64,000 nucleotides of DNA from Lumbricus rubellus. Lineage: Eukaryota > Annelida > Clitellata > Crassiclitellata > Lumbricidae. The DNA lies in contig OX243816.1 in assembly GCA_945859605.1 (NCBI GenBank), forward strand, positions 33,743,248 through 33,807,247. Direction: 5' to 3'. Within the stretch, counting starts at the first letter, position 1, and the number at the start of each line of letters is the position of its first letter. The notes below the pieces were generated by a model. It was given only the letters and a program-made list of their open reading frames with translations. It was not told where the DNA came from and made no database searches. Position numbers and translations under genes: made by a program. This document shows, one piece after another, positions 22,640 to 34,553 of the stretch.

Positions 22640-22985
22640 ATGATGCTTAGGACTTCCAGTGTCTCCTCATCTACCTCTTCCTCCTCATCCACCTACTCCC
22701 CTCATCATTTTCTATTCCTCTTCTTCCTAATCATCCTTTCTCTTCCTTCTCCTTTCCTCCTTTTGCCTCCTCTTCTACATCTTTCTTCTCATATTCCTCT
22801 TCAAACCCCTCTTCCTCTCTCACCTCTTTCTCTCTCACATCTTCCTTCTATTCCTCTTCCTTGTCCTCCTCTTCTTCTTCTTCTTACTCCTCCTCCTCCT
22901 CCTCCTTCTCCTCTTCCTTACCTTTCCCCTCCTGCTCTTTCTTCTCCCTTCCTCTTCCTTCTTCTCCCCCTTACCTTCTCATTTC
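22640..22985. repeat. Pyrimidine-rich (CTTCCT)n tract
   Basis: About 345 bp of C/T-rich sequence. The Ser/Pro/Leu frame across it has no splice context and is low complexity. Confidence 0.85.
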
Positions 22986-22989
22986 TCTA

Positions 22990-24384
22990 ATTATTGATGA
23001 CTGGCAAAGTTCCCTGTCCAGTTTACAATAATTATCTCAGTGCTGAGCTTCTGTCATCGCTGTAAATAGTCCAACAATTAAAATCAGCCATCGTCTCACG
23101 ATACAAACAACATATCAACCAGTAGACAAATAAAACGAGAGAACTAATTGTAATGGATGGGTTTGGCCGCAAGGAGACGCTAGTGGTTGTGCGTCCTAGG
23201 TGCAGACAGAACTTTTTAGGTGTGGGGTGTAAACTGGGTTAGGATGCCGGGTAGCCTAAATTTAGCCGGTAATTTCAGCTACCCTCGTCGGGTGTGCTGG
23301 AGCATGACTAGGTCGGCACAGGAGACGGAAATAGACTTAAAAGGAGTGATCTTTGACAAATATGGACCAAGTGTGCGAGGTGGGGGAGAGAGGGAAAAGA
23401 TAAAACAGCAGTCAACATCACAGCTAAGATCCTGATGCCAGGCATTTTTGTTGGCGGTGATGGGTGTAAATAATGACATCCATTTTTCAATTTGTCAAGA
23501 GTCCCAGTGTTCCTTTCATGTTAAGTCCAGGCACTGTTTTGTCTTCCTTTGTATTTGGATCACGTGAGTAGAAAGGACTAAATTTGCGGACAAAGGACTG
23601 AACTTAAAGGAATAAATGACTGAAGATGAGGACATTGGAACTGAGTATGATGATAAATACTTAATAAATGATGATAAATGACTAAATATGTGATAATAAA
23701 TGACTGAATAAAAAATTATGAAGACGATAACTGATTGCATATATGATGACAAATGACTGAATATATTATGATAGATGACTGAATAATTATATGTGATGAT
23801 AAATGACAGAAGATGAGGAAAACGAGTACTATACAACGTGGACCATGTGCACATAATTATATTCTACATCTAGGCCTACATCCTTTCCATCAAACTGGTC
23901 TAAGAATTGTAGAAAAATAACGGCAGGGTCAGTCAGACTTTAATTCACGCAGATTTATAGTGTGCAAAGAAAACTTTATATGTGGTGGGGTCTTAAGAAA
24001 TACTGGGAATTGAACCCCTCAACCCACCCACCCCACCGGCAAGCAATTTTCATCCTTATTAAAACCCAGTAGGATCAAGACCGGTCCAGTCTCTGGCAGA
24101 GAATTGCATGTCTGCCTCTAATAAACTCATAGTCTATAGTCTAGACCCTGTATACTCTGAGGCACAGTCAGCTCTGGTATATAGAGTCCATATAGTCATC
24201 ATGGGATGACTACACGTTCGGACGGATCTTATAATTATGCCACACGCTGTTCCACTTTGCGCGGCCGGCCTCCATCAAGAGATGGTATAACGATGGGAAT
24301 AAGAGATTTTCATTGGCTGAAAACTTCACAGGGTATTTCTACAGAGGACGTGCATGCACGGGAAAGTACGTGTATCTGCATTGC
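22990..24384. other. First-intron stretch with ATGACTGAATA-type degenerate tandem repeats
   Basis: From 23605 to 23820 a degenerate repeat with unit around GATGATAAATGACTGAATA is present. Otherwise nothing was recognised. Confidence 0.5.
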
Positions 24385-24793
24385 TTATAGTGGAAGAATT
24401 TTAGGAAAATCGACTCAACAAATTATCACTACGTAGAGACTTGGCAGAGTTGTTAAGTACACCCCACTGACAAAAATACCAAAAGTCCCCATAAATCCGA
24501 GCTGTGCTCGAGCCGCCATCTTGGAAAATGGCTGCCTATTTTCTGATTTTCGGTAATAACTCAAGAACCGTCACAGCTACTAAGATATATAAAATGACAA
24601 CAATGATCCTCATTTAAAGGCAATCACGTTTGGTATATAACATTTGCTTCTGGGATTAAAAATAAAAATGTTACATATGATAAAGTATTCATCATTATGT
24701 ATATCGATGCGACATAGCCTACAAAGTTTTATGGCAGGAAGAACATATATGGAGATACTGTGCTGCGAATGGTGCGCGGACTATTGACCACCG

Positions 24794-25828
24794 CATAGGC
24801 GCCGAGTTGACCCGAAGAGTGGGGGTGCCCAAAAGAATGTGAAAATATGCGCGAAAATTTTTTGACCCTTTTTTAGGCTATAGGAAACTTATTGAAATCA
24901 CCACTGTTCACATAGGCGGAGACTTGGTCCTGGTTTGAAGGGACGAACTCGCGGCCAAAGTATGATCGCCGAGAAGCACAGCGCCGCGCAGGGAAGGGAT
25001 TTGGGAAGAGGGATGTGCTCCTCCCCATTTTCGATTTTTTTATTGCCACACTGCGATGGCAGAACCTTAGGCTGTCATTTTTACGTCATGACATCCTTGT
25101 CAAAATTTCCTATTATCTCATTGCTTAAAGACATCATTTAAAACTTCAATAAAATAATGTTCTTCCCAATTTAATTTTTTTCATCATTCTTTGTATTTCA
25201 TGCAGCCTAGGCCTACTTCTCTAGGAATCCACACAGAAGAAAAACACAATCTTGGTTTTCATGGGCGTCTTGGAGCACTCTTCCCCAATTAGGTCAACAG
25301 ACTCAAATTTTGCACAAGAAATTAAACAATTAGCCACTGTTTATTGAACACTGCGGAATAGTTTTTCAAATAGTCTTTCATTGCAAGTATATTTTTGAAA
25401 GACAAAACAATATCCCGCTTTTATGTTGCTGGGAGGAGACTCTCGAGCACTGATGAACATTATTGAGCATGTATACAATATAGGCCTAAAGAAACAATGT
25501 CATTCAAATCGTCGCCTTCGTCCCTAATATAAAAAATGACGGAAGCGGATCGAATAAGCAGGATTTCGGAGTTTCCTCGTATTCGCTGATCGGCTGAGGG
25601 CCAATATAATGGAATTCAGACTACCAGATGGGATAAAACTAGCTGAGATTTAAAAAGTATATTAAAGATGGAATGATTTTTATAGATAAGCAATCCAAAC
25701 AGAGAAAAAATATCTTAAAGCACATCTTGCCGGCTGATTTCAGGTGGTGCCCATGCATAGGCGGGCCTCGCATGGCCAATTTCTGGTGGTGCTGAGCACT
25801 TACGGGCCTCGCAGAGTCGGCGCCCATG
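24794..25828. mobile_element. hAT-like MITE, 1035 bp, TSD GACCACCG, nested in the foldback element
   Basis: It begins CATAGGCGCCGA at 24794 and ends TCGGCGCCCATG at 25828 (11 of 12 positions match). GACCACCG flanks it at 24786-24793 and 25829-25836. That 8-mer is the start of the foldback element's own 15-bp unit, so insertion occurred inside the array. No coding sequence was recognised. The inner right end has duplicated CACCACC..GAAAT blocks (about 25735-25800). Confidence 0.82.
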
Positions 25829-25946
25829 GACCACCGGACGGTTGACCACCGGACGGTTGACCACCGGACGATTGACCACTGCGGACGTTTGACCATCGAC
25901 CGATTGACCACCGGACGATTGACCACCGGACGATTCACCATCGGTC
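25829..25946. repeat. 15-bp tandem array, left arm of the foldback element
   Basis: Units GACCACCGGACGGTT (two), GACCACCGGACGATT, a 17-bp variant GACCACTGCGGACGTTT, GACCATCGACCGATT, and two more GACCACCGGACGATT, then a half unit. Confidence 0.93.
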
Positions 25947-26304
25947 TAGTGGTGACTTAAATTTAATAACTAATGATGAAAGAAAATGTAGTATTTACCG
26001 CTAGTAAACTTAAGATAAACATCGTCGGCTTCTTTTAATTCTTGTATGTAGACCTGCATACATGCAAGCCTAGGCTTCGTCGCTTCATCTTAAGGACTAA
26101 CAGATGTTTTTAATTTTCAGTGCGCAGTTGCACATTTATCTAATATCTTAGTTAACTGTGGTTTAACACATTTTTAATAACGCTTTACAATCGCTTGAGT
26201 GTATTTTCGCATTTCACTTCGTATTATTATTCGATTAGGCTACATATTAAATAAAGTATGTGGTACATTGAGTCTGTGTCGTAAAGTTTTACAAAAAAAA
26301 TCAA

Positions 26305-26428
26305 GCGATGGTCAATCGTCCGGTGGTCAATCGTCCGGTGGTCAATCGGTCGATGGTCAAACGTCCGCAGTGGTCAATCGTCCGGCGGTCAACCGTCCGG
26401 TGGTCAATCGTCCGGTGGTCAAACCCCC
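26305..26428. repeat. 15-bp tandem array, right arm of the foldback element (inverted)
   Basis: The reverse complement of this array has the same seven-unit order as the left array, including the 17-bp variant and the GACCATCGACCGATT unit. Four positions differ at most by eye. This shows the two arms share descent and are not independent expansions. Confidence 0.93.
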
Positions 26429-26779
26429 TAGAATCCTGCGAATGATGATTGAAGATCAGCCTAATCCTAGCCGTAACATTTTTATTTATGATCCTAGAAA
26501 CAAAAGTTGTATACCAAACTTCTTTGCCTTTTAATGAGGATCATTGTTGCTCTTTTATATTTCTTTGTAGCTATGACGGTTCTGGAGTTATTGCCACAAA
26601 ACCGAACTTAGGCCGCCATTTTCCAAGATGGCGGCTCGAGCACAGCTCGGATTTATGGGGACTTTTGGTATTTTCATCACTGGGGTGTACTTAACAACTC
26701 TGCCAAGTCTCTACGTAGTGATAATTTGTTGAGTCGATTGATGATTTTTCAGCTAAAATTCTTCTACTATTAAGAGAAA

Positions 26780-27620
26780 ACACATTTCAGTAATCGTAGG
26801 CTATAGCCTATGCATCTATATTAATATACACGCACGTTACTATATATAGGCCCTATCATGTACCGAAGCTGTACTGATGACCTATACAAAATTAGGCAAA
26901 TTATTATTTTGTTCCAGTTCACCTCGTGTAATGTGTATGCCTTTAATATTGTATGATTGCTATTATTATTATTGTGACATTCTATTCAATATAATTACAC
27001 TGAATTTGAACTGAGAATCACTGGAATGGAATGCAAAGCTGTTTTTGGTGTTGTAAAAGATTGCGCTTTTTGACAAAAAACATTATGCAAATCCGCGCGT
27101 ATTCGAAAGGAACGTTCTGATGAAATTTGAAAACAATCGGTGAAGTAATTTCCGAGATCCTTGATTCCGACACAAACTCAGTTACATTTTTATTTATATA
27201 GATAAGCAAGTAAAATTGAGCTTATAGACATAGTAGGAATTTATAATTGTATGTGTAATCTCATGTGTATGCATAATATATAATTAAATTCATGTGTTAA
27301 TTTAGTTTATACTTACACACATTCAAACATGCACAAAGTTGCACAAACACATACACACATACATGCGCAACATTGTATACAAACAGACTCACATTCATGC
27401 ACACACTTATGCATCATCCTCAGTTCCTGATGCAAGCCATTTAGTAGCGATGGGTACGAATAAATTGCCTCTATAATTGTCTGCAGGCACATGTCAAGTC
27501 CTTAGTGCTTAAGTAATTTGTGTCCGTCTTTACATTATCCATGATCCATCTAACCATGAGTGAGCTCAGATAATTTTGCAGGGTCCTGGGGGGAGTAGGG
27601 GCAAAACACAATGTTCACGG
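26780..27620. other. First-intron stretch with dispersed repeats
   Basis: Besides the repeat at 27018-27205, it holds CACACATACA-type sequence at 27315-27410 and the second copy (27438-27520) of the repeat seen at 21575. No exon was recognised. Confidence 0.5.
27018..27205 (+). repeat. Dispersed repeat family C, 3' part only
   Basis: The segment AAAGATTGCGCTTTTTGACA and the end TACATTTTTATTTATATAGA match the copy at 41108-41565 (reversed) and, more weakly, 34554-35080. The TATATAGATA end is common to all three. The class is undetermined. Confidence 0.6.
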
Positions 27621-29396
27621 CAATGTTATTCAAGTTAACTAAAACTGAAACTGAATCTGAGTTAACTCAAAAGTTCCATTTGAGTTTACTGAAACTAAAA
27701 CTAAAACTGAAAAGTTCTGAAAACTGAAACTAAAACTAAACTGAAAAGTTCAAAACTTAAACTAAAACTAAACTTGAAAGTTGAAAACTGATTTAATTTA
27801 TCTGTGTGGCGCACAAAGCAAATGGCGGAATGTCTGCAACAGTTAGCGGCGTACATGTATGAGAACAATATGTGTCAACCCTTTCTCTATCTGCTTTCTC
27901 TTTAGAGGTCAGCCTATTGTAAAATGCGGTCAACCATAAAGATTGTCTGTGGCCAGGACAAGATAGTGATGTGTATAATTAATTCGATTACAATGCGTCA
28001 GTTAAACAGCCCGACAAGGCTGACATTGATTAGTTATTGTTACGGATGGCTTGGCACCGCTGACCACTGGGCGAGCGAAGTTAGTTACAGGTGCATTTGA
28101 AGCATGATCCGTGTATGGGAAGGGTATGAATATTTGAACTTGAGCCTGTATAGATACATGACACATAGGCGGCCTACGGATCACATGTAAGATTGTACAT
28201 GATTCCAATGTCAACAAACATTGTCTGCCAACCAATATGGAGCAGCATGAGGCCGTTACCTCATTATGCAAGAATGACCCGCATATAAATATGTTTGAAA
28301 TAAGATGTTTGTGGATAGGACAAATGAATATGGAAATAGACGTGTCTATTGGCTATTTCTAGCCTATTTGTGGCTGGTGGTGGTGGTATAGACCTAATTG
28401 AAACTTCACTGATCTTGGAACAGGGCGCTGAGTTTTATTACATCTCCAATAATGGATCCGAGATCACACACTTTCGGATTACAGCATAATGGCAGAGTCG
28501 TTTGACACTTACTGGCCTGTGCTGGTGTATTGGAAGGGCAGATTATATCATCACACAAGATAAGCCATTCTCATACACATGCTCCCAACGCTTACTTTAA
28601 AAGTAGAGGTGTTGCTGACGGACAGCAAAATTATTGTGACAGGAAGTTCAAGTCTCAACATAGCAGTCTGTATAAGGTACGTAGCCTATGTTGAATCTGT
28701 GTTCACTGTTCAACAGATTTTTTTATCCACCCCATTGTGCCAGATTACTGCACATAACTTTATATAGTTTAGTGTTTTTAAATTTCAATTTGGGTAAGTT
28801 ACATTTACAATTCTTTCTTCATAAAATTCAATAGTGGGGCGCGGTGGTCTAGTGGTGGCGTCGCTGCCTTGGAGCCGGAAGGTCCGAGGTTCGAATCCAC
28901 CTCCCCGCGTAAGGACCTTGGGCAAGTCCTTCACTTACAATTGCTCAGCGCTTTGGCGTGAAACTCCGATGCAGTGTCCGCTCTGCATCGGGAGCGCCTC
29001 TGAGTAGAGAGCTTGAAGGGGCGCTATAACAAGTGCACATACAAACAAACAAACAAACAATACCGTGCTCTGGAATTAAATCGGACTAATGCTACTTTAT
29101 TTCGAAATAAAAAGTGGAGTGCTTCAAACTGCAGCTCATGTATCACATGACAACATGAATTTAGCTTAATCTATTGCTCTTGCTAATAAAAATGAAAAAT
29201 GTCATTAATAAAAAAATTCAATTCCTTCTGTTGAAGGTTTACAGAAACTTAATTAAAACTGAAAAGTTCTGAAAACTGAAACTAAAACTAAAACTGAAAA
29301 GATTTGAAAACTTAAACTAAAACTAAACTGAAAAGTTAAAACAAAACTAAAACTAAAACTGGAACTGAAAAGTAAATTGAAACTTAAATAACACTG
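27621..29396. mobile_element. hAT-like non-autonomous element, 1776 bp, TSD GTTCACGG
   Basis: The left end is CAATGTTATTCAAGTT. The right end reversed is CAGTGTTATTTAAGTT, so the consensus terminus is CARTGTTATTYAAGTT. GTTCACGG flanks both sides (27613-27620 and 29397-29404). Both subterminal regions are made of AACTGAAAC/AACTAAAACT repeats (27635-27790 and 29235-29390). A SINE copy (28834-29060) lies inside. No transposase frame was recognised in the interior. Confidence 0.88.
28834..29060 (+). mobile_element. tRNA-derived SINE (family B), most complete copy
   Basis: It starts GTGGGGCGCGGTGGTCTAG with box A-like TGGTCTAGTGG and box B GGTTCGAATCC, spaced as in a tRNA. A tRNA-unrelated body follows (CAAGTCCTTCACTTACAATT, then CCGCTCTGCATCGGGAGCGC). 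It ends GGGGCGCTATAACAAGTGCA followed by a CAAA repeat tail. No intact tRNA fold is present. It is the reference for the copies at 16722, 19561 and 45489. Confidence 0.88.
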
Positions 29397-29404
29397 GTTC
29401 ACGG

Positions 29405-30260
29405 TTATATATTTTAGCAATGAAAAATGCAAAAACCAGAAATTAAGAACATGGGTAGGCTACATCTAAGAAAAATGCCCACGTTCGTAATTTCTCGCTT
29501 TGCATTTGTCTGATTACTGACAGTTGTTGTAAAGTTTTTTAGACAGGCCATTATGTCCCATTATTAAGCATGACTCTGTTTATATAATTTTGTAGTCATC
29601 TGCAGTATGATGATAGGTATGATGATAGGCATGATGATAGGTATGATGATAGGCCTGATGATGATAAATTACAAGTTTTCACGCCATTACCATGCACAGA
29701 CTAAATGGAAATGTTTAAATAGGAGCTTATGGTTGATGATATATTACGGGAGAGCACAATGAAATTACGGGCCTATGTTCAGGAACTAAACTGGTACGTA
29801 TAGTATAGGAGTCAATGAGTCATGACGTTGGAATGCAGCTCATTGCATTGGCTTCTGCTGTTCACTATAATACGAGACCCCTTCCGGGCAATACTAGAAC
29901 TAATCTTCATTGACAGCCTAATCTAATCTAATCTACTCTACTCTAATCTAATCTACTCTTTAAGGGCTTCTATGACCCTTTCTGGCTGAAAACCTGATGA
30001 AAAGAAGGCCATTGAGAGGCCGCCATTGATATGAATGAAGTGTTGGCGCCTGCATGTTTCTTAGCCTTGGCATATGAGGGGAGGGGGTTGTGTGGTGGCC
30101 ACTTCTCTCCATCCTCCTCATCGGATCTGTCCATGGTGTGCCGTCAATGTACTCATTTGAAATAGTTGGGTTGACTATATAGGGGACGCATGCAGATGAA
30201 GCTGAAATCTTGAACCAAAATATCTTCCAAGCGGTGAGTTTGGAACTCCAAACCTGTCGG
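29405..30260. other. First-intron stretch with short tandem repeats
   Basis: A repeat with unit near ATGATGATAGGT (17 bp) occupies 29606-29660, and AATCTACTCTACTCTAATCT-type repeats lie at 29919-29960. No exon was recognised. Confidence 0.5.
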
Positions 30261-30268
30261 TTGGGACA

Positions 30269-30515
30269 GTCTATTCTATTCTAGTCTAGTCTATTCTATT
30301 CTATTATATTTCATGCTATTCTACTATGTTATCTTCTCTTCTATTCCTGCTATTCTATTCTATTATCTTCCATTCCATGCTATTCTATTCTCTTCTCTTC
30401 TATTCCATGCTATTCTATTCTCTTCTATTCTATTCTATTCCATGCTACTCTGTTCTATTCTTTTCTATTCCATGCTATTCTCTTCTATTCTCTTCTATTC
30501 CATGCTACTCTATCT
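30269..30515. repeat. (TTCTA)n pentanucleotide repeat
   Basis: TTCTA/TTCTC units with periodic CCATGC interruptions run for about 245 bp. A short reverse-complement run of the same unit type occurs at 46635-46662. Confidence 0.93.
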
Positions 30516-30867
30516 ACGGACTCATAAAAGGGCCTCTCACAGTACAACATAATCGAAGCCCTTTTTAATCAGAGTTTATATGGCACGATAAGCACTAAAC
30601 AATCAACAAACTCTTACTGATAATAAAGTTTTCAGAAGTGGCTGGATACATCAAAGTGAGATCCTATCAATGACTTTAACATGATAAAGACTAAAGCGAT
30701 AGATTGCAGGTTTTACAAAGCATACGTAGACTTTGCTTCCGTGCCGGTGACTCACCGACACATGGTCTGTACAGTGTACAGTGCATCTCGCTAGCTATAC
30801 ATAAATGTCTGATATACAAATACATGCCAGGATAAATGAATGATAAACCTCTACTTCGTGCTTTACA

Positions 30868-30995
30868 GGCACGCACGCACATACACACATGTACACATAC
30901 ATACATACACGCATGCACACATACACACATATAGACACACATACACACATGCACCCATACATACACACATACACACATGCACACATGCACCCACA
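30868..30995. repeat. (CACATA)n microsatellite
   Basis: Imperfect CACATACA repeats with GCATGCAC interruptions. Intronic. Confidence 0.9.
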
Positions 30996-30999
30996 AGCA

Positions 31000-32340
31000 C
31001 GATATACACGATTGGTACGGAAGCTACGAAGAGAGATTGAATTAGCAGGTTTTTTAATGTCTGTCATTATCTCCTATTGGATCGCGACTGTCTCCAATAA
31101 ATTATTATTTTTGCTTAGCCTACGGGTCGAATTTCATGCAAGCATCCCTTGAAAGTTTAGGCCTAGCTCTACTATGATATGAATCGTCTGCATGGGTTAG
31201 ACTATGCCTACACTGTCTGGTTAGAAAAAGGAATGACCGTCTAGATTTGCGATCGTATATTTAGTTAAGTTATACCGTAAAAGATGAAAGAATTTTATGG
31301 TGGAGATTCGCTAAGCTGTTAAAAAACAGTAACTATAAGACTTTAAAAACTTATTCAATATTCTTGGAAAGTGGCGGCAGTTATGACATTCGGATCTCAA
31401 GGGAGAGAGAGAGATAGCGGGAAACCGTTCGGACATACTCGTAAATCACCTCTGTGGGGTCACGCGGGGCTGTGTGCTCAATAAAAGAAAGCCTGCTCCA
31501 GAGAGAGACTGACGCGGTAATAAATCCTAGAATTATCATCCAAGCGATCGGAGATTGTGTGAGAGAAACAAAGATGTACAGAGCGTCGAGAGAGGGAGAG
31601 AGTTAGCTGCAGCGTTTACACGGAACCCTGGGGTTTTATTCGAGTCTTCGCCAACCCCAACCCCACGGTCCAGTCATCCAGAACGATAATCCAACTGTCC
31701 CAAGTCACCGGAGTGTGACAGAAGCGTTAACTCAACCGTAGCAATCAACTGGTCATCACTCTCTTCTGCTCGTATGTTGGGGCAATCAGGCGTGGATATA
31801 ATCAGAGAAGGGAAAGATTTATGCACACCTTCACCTGTTGTTTTACTACCTTTTGTATCGAATGTCTTTCTTTGTGACTGCCAAAGGTCTTGTGTAAATC
31901 CAGACAGATGTCTTTTCTTAGCAGTGAAAATCAACCACGCAAAAATTTCGTCTTTCAATTTGCCTTACAATTAACTTTCAGTATTCATAAAGTCAAATGT
32001 GCACTTTGTTAATAGATAAATTAATTATTATTAGAGATTTGCACAAAAAAATACTTCACAAATAACTAAAATCCAAATAAAGATATGCTGCCATACGCAC
32101 ACGCGCAGTCATGCACACACATTTATATATAAACAATATATAACAATACAAAATTATATATAATATTATTATATATCAAAATACACATAAAGGTATAAGT
32201 ACCTGATAAATAAACAGACCAATAGTTAAGTATCTAAAACCCATATAATTCTTCATATTCACTGGTATGTAATTCCTAAACAGCGTCTGTTGTTACAGGC
32301 CTTGCTATGTATACACTGAGAAGAAGAAAAACAGAAATAG
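31000..32340. other. First-intron stretch, no confirmed exon
   Basis: A 95-codon minus-strand open frame (31674-31958) is the longest non-repetitive one, but it has no recognised domain or clear splice context. AT-rich sequence fills 32030-32280. Confidence 0.45.
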
Positions 32341-32369
32341 GCCTATAGAAACCTAACCTGAGAAAGAAC

Positions 32370-32480
32370 TTAAAACTGAGAAAGACAGCAAAACTGAGAA
32401 AGAAAGCAAAGCCGAGAAAGAAAGTAAAGCCGAGAAAGAAAGTAAAGCTGAGGACAGTGAGGAGGAAAGCAAAACAAAAC
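32370..32480 (+). repeat. 18-bp tandem repeat encoding KAEKES-like units
   Basis: Four to five 18-bp units (AAAGCCGAGAAAGAAAGT type) keep a plus-strand frame open as KTEKDS, KTEKES, KAEKES, KAEKES, then EDSEEESKTKQKKQAPIKTT and a stop at about 32564. An in-frame stop lies just upstream near 32355, and no clear acceptor was found. It may be part of an exon of an unknown plus-strand gene or only a minisatellite. Confidence 0.35.
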
Positions 32481-33096
32481 AGAAGAAGCAAGCTCCTATT
32501 AAGACGACATCGCTCCGTTTGATTAACGCGACCAGTGGCGACCTCTGCCCGACTCCCCTATAAACATAGAGTTGGTCATCACGTTTTCTGGTCGATTCAG
32601 ATACAAATGAGTCTTTGCTGAGGGTCAACACAAAGGGCAGATAGATTCTTAAGAAGATGGAACGACGTCTATCCCCCACGCACAAGTTATTAACACATAA
32701 ACACATAATATTAATTTAAAAATTATATACGTAGGCCCTATATATTTATGTATGTATGTATGTATGTATGTACGTATAAATGTATGTAGGCCTATATATT
32801 ATATCAAGAACGTGTCTTTTTTCCCATGCTGTACTCTGATTATTCTTGTCTTTGAATCAAGCATAGGCCTAAATGCTTACGCAGGCTATAGCATGTTGTC
32901 TGTTGCTCAGAATGCGGTCTGCAAATAAGAATTAAAGTGATTACTTATTTATTCACATACTTACTTAGTGATGTATATACATTATACATGTATAATTGTA
33001 TATGTATATACCACTTCCTTGCTCAGTTTAATATTTTATGTATAAAAATCAATATATTGCATGCTTATATAGGAAATAGCATGCACATATCTACAG

Positions 33097-33098
33097 AA

Positions 33099-33166
<68 letters not shown>

Positions 33167-33241
33167 CAGACAGACAGGCAACATACAGACGTACAGAAAG
33201 AGACGAAAAGATAAAGAGACAGACAGACAGACAGACAGACA
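33097..33241. repeat. (CAGA)n microsatellite
   Basis: A CAGA run at 33097-33177 and a second at 33218-33241. Intronic. Confidence 0.95.
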
Positions 33242-33631
33242 GCGAACGAGGGAGAGAGTCAGTCTGGTGCATGGTTGAAATTGAAAACTGGCATGATGCT
33301 GATTGAAGCCTTGTAATGTTGAGCGTGAGAGTTCACGCCAAGGACTCATAAGATGATCCGGTCTCTGTCTGGCTTTGAGGAGCACACCCCCAACCCCCAG
33401 CCCCCCCCCCCCCCACAGCCAAGTTTTTCATATCCATGCCAGCATTTCATTCTATTTCCATTTTCCAATTAGATAGCGGTGCTAAATAAATGGCAGAATA
33501 ACGATAATTATAAATAGGTCTACTATAAGAGTGATAATATTATAGGCTACCATTATAACTGATTTTCATTATTTTATTCTGATATCCATACCATTCGAGT
33601 TAAATTCATGGCGGCTGGGTAGATATATATA

Positions 33632-34416
33632 CACTGTGTCCACGATAAAGTAGATCACACAATAAAGTGTCATAACTCGGTCAAAACGTTTAGGATTTGT
33701 CTGAAATTTTAAACACAGCAACAGTGACCATATTTACACGAGATCCTAAAACCGATTAGAAATATTCGCGTGTTTGTCAAATTTATGATCGTTTAAAATG
33801 CAGCACCAAAAAATTGAACTTTCCAACATGGAAAACCTGAAAGGAAGTGAAATTCAGCTAAATATGGTGTTCCAAATGTCCACCCTGTTCACGGACACAC
33901 GACCGTAGACGTAGACGCTACTGTTTGATGGTCCTGTCGATGATCACCTGGTTAAACAACTTCCAATCTTCAAACAGACGCGCCCTACGCCCTACGGTTA
34001 TCGATGTCATGAATACGCGTGAACGAAAATCACGCTCCTCCACCACATGTACTCCGGATCAAGATCTGGACTGCTGGACGGCCACAGCTGCGGGATATGA
34101 AGCCGAGTGTCTTCCGGGACAGCTACTACACTATTGCGTCTACGGTCGTGTGCTCGTGAACAAAAATGACATTTTGAGTACTAATTATAGCTGAATTTAG
34201 CTTCCTTTCAGCTTTTGCATGTTGGAAAGTTCAATTTTTCCGTGCTGCATCTCAAACGCTCATAAATTTGGCAAACACACGAGTATTTCAAATCGGCTTT
34301 AGGATCTCGTGTAAATATGGCCACTGTTGTTGTGTGTAAAATTTCAGACAAATCCTACAAGTTTTGACCGAGTTATGACACTTTATTTTGTGATCTACTT
34401 TATCGTGGACACAGTG
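33632..34416. mobile_element. Tc1/mariner-type deletion derivative, about 230-bp inverted repeats, TA target
   Basis: Both ends read CACTGTGTCCACGATAAAGT inward and are flanked by TA (33630-33631 and 34417-34418). The inverted repeats extend over about 33632-33865 and 34185-34416 with roughly 90% identity by eye. The 320-bp centre carries a transposase remnant on the minus strand. Long inverted repeats, TA target and the SPDL motif together indicate the IS630/Tc1/mariner superfamily. Confidence 0.87.
34030..34150 (-). pseudogene. Remnant of a Tc1/mariner-type transposase C-terminal region
   Basis: A minus-strand open stretch reads PEDTRLHIPQ and then LWPSSSPDLDPEYMWWR. This resembles the WP..SPDLNPIE..W signature near the third catalytic residue of Tc1/mariner transposases. 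Only about 40 codons remain and there is no intact start or DDE/D core. It cannot encode an active enzyme. Confidence 0.65.
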
Positions 34417-34553
34417 TATATATATGTAGCATTATATACAGGCGTCTAATTATTTGCAAGGCGAGATGAGTGTACGAGGCCATTTAAAACAAGATTGGGT
34501 TAAGTTTTTAACCTATACGAAGATGTTACTACCTCTTATATATATATATATAT

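Larger units (their letters stand above)
24385..26775. mobile_element. Foldback element with about 300-bp arms and inner 15-bp tandem repeats
   Basis: The arm from about 24385 to 24690 matches the reverse complement of about 26440-26775. The word AATCGACTCAACAAATTATC is identical in both arms, and similarity continues through GAGCTGTGCTCGAGCCGCCA. Inside each arm is an array of about seven units of GACCACCGGACGATT (25829-25946, and reversed at 26305-26428). Both arrays show the same order of variant units, including a 17-bp and a shuffled one. The spacer is about 355 bp and has no transposase. Known sea-urchin TU elements also combine long inverted repeats with 15-bp tandem units. The target duplication was not found. 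Confidence 0.85.

Noticed and set aside
31674..31958. A real exon in a 95-codon minus-strand open frame
   Set aside because: The composition is not low-complexity, but I found no recognisable domain, and the possible acceptor and donor give inconsistent phases with the Ig gene.
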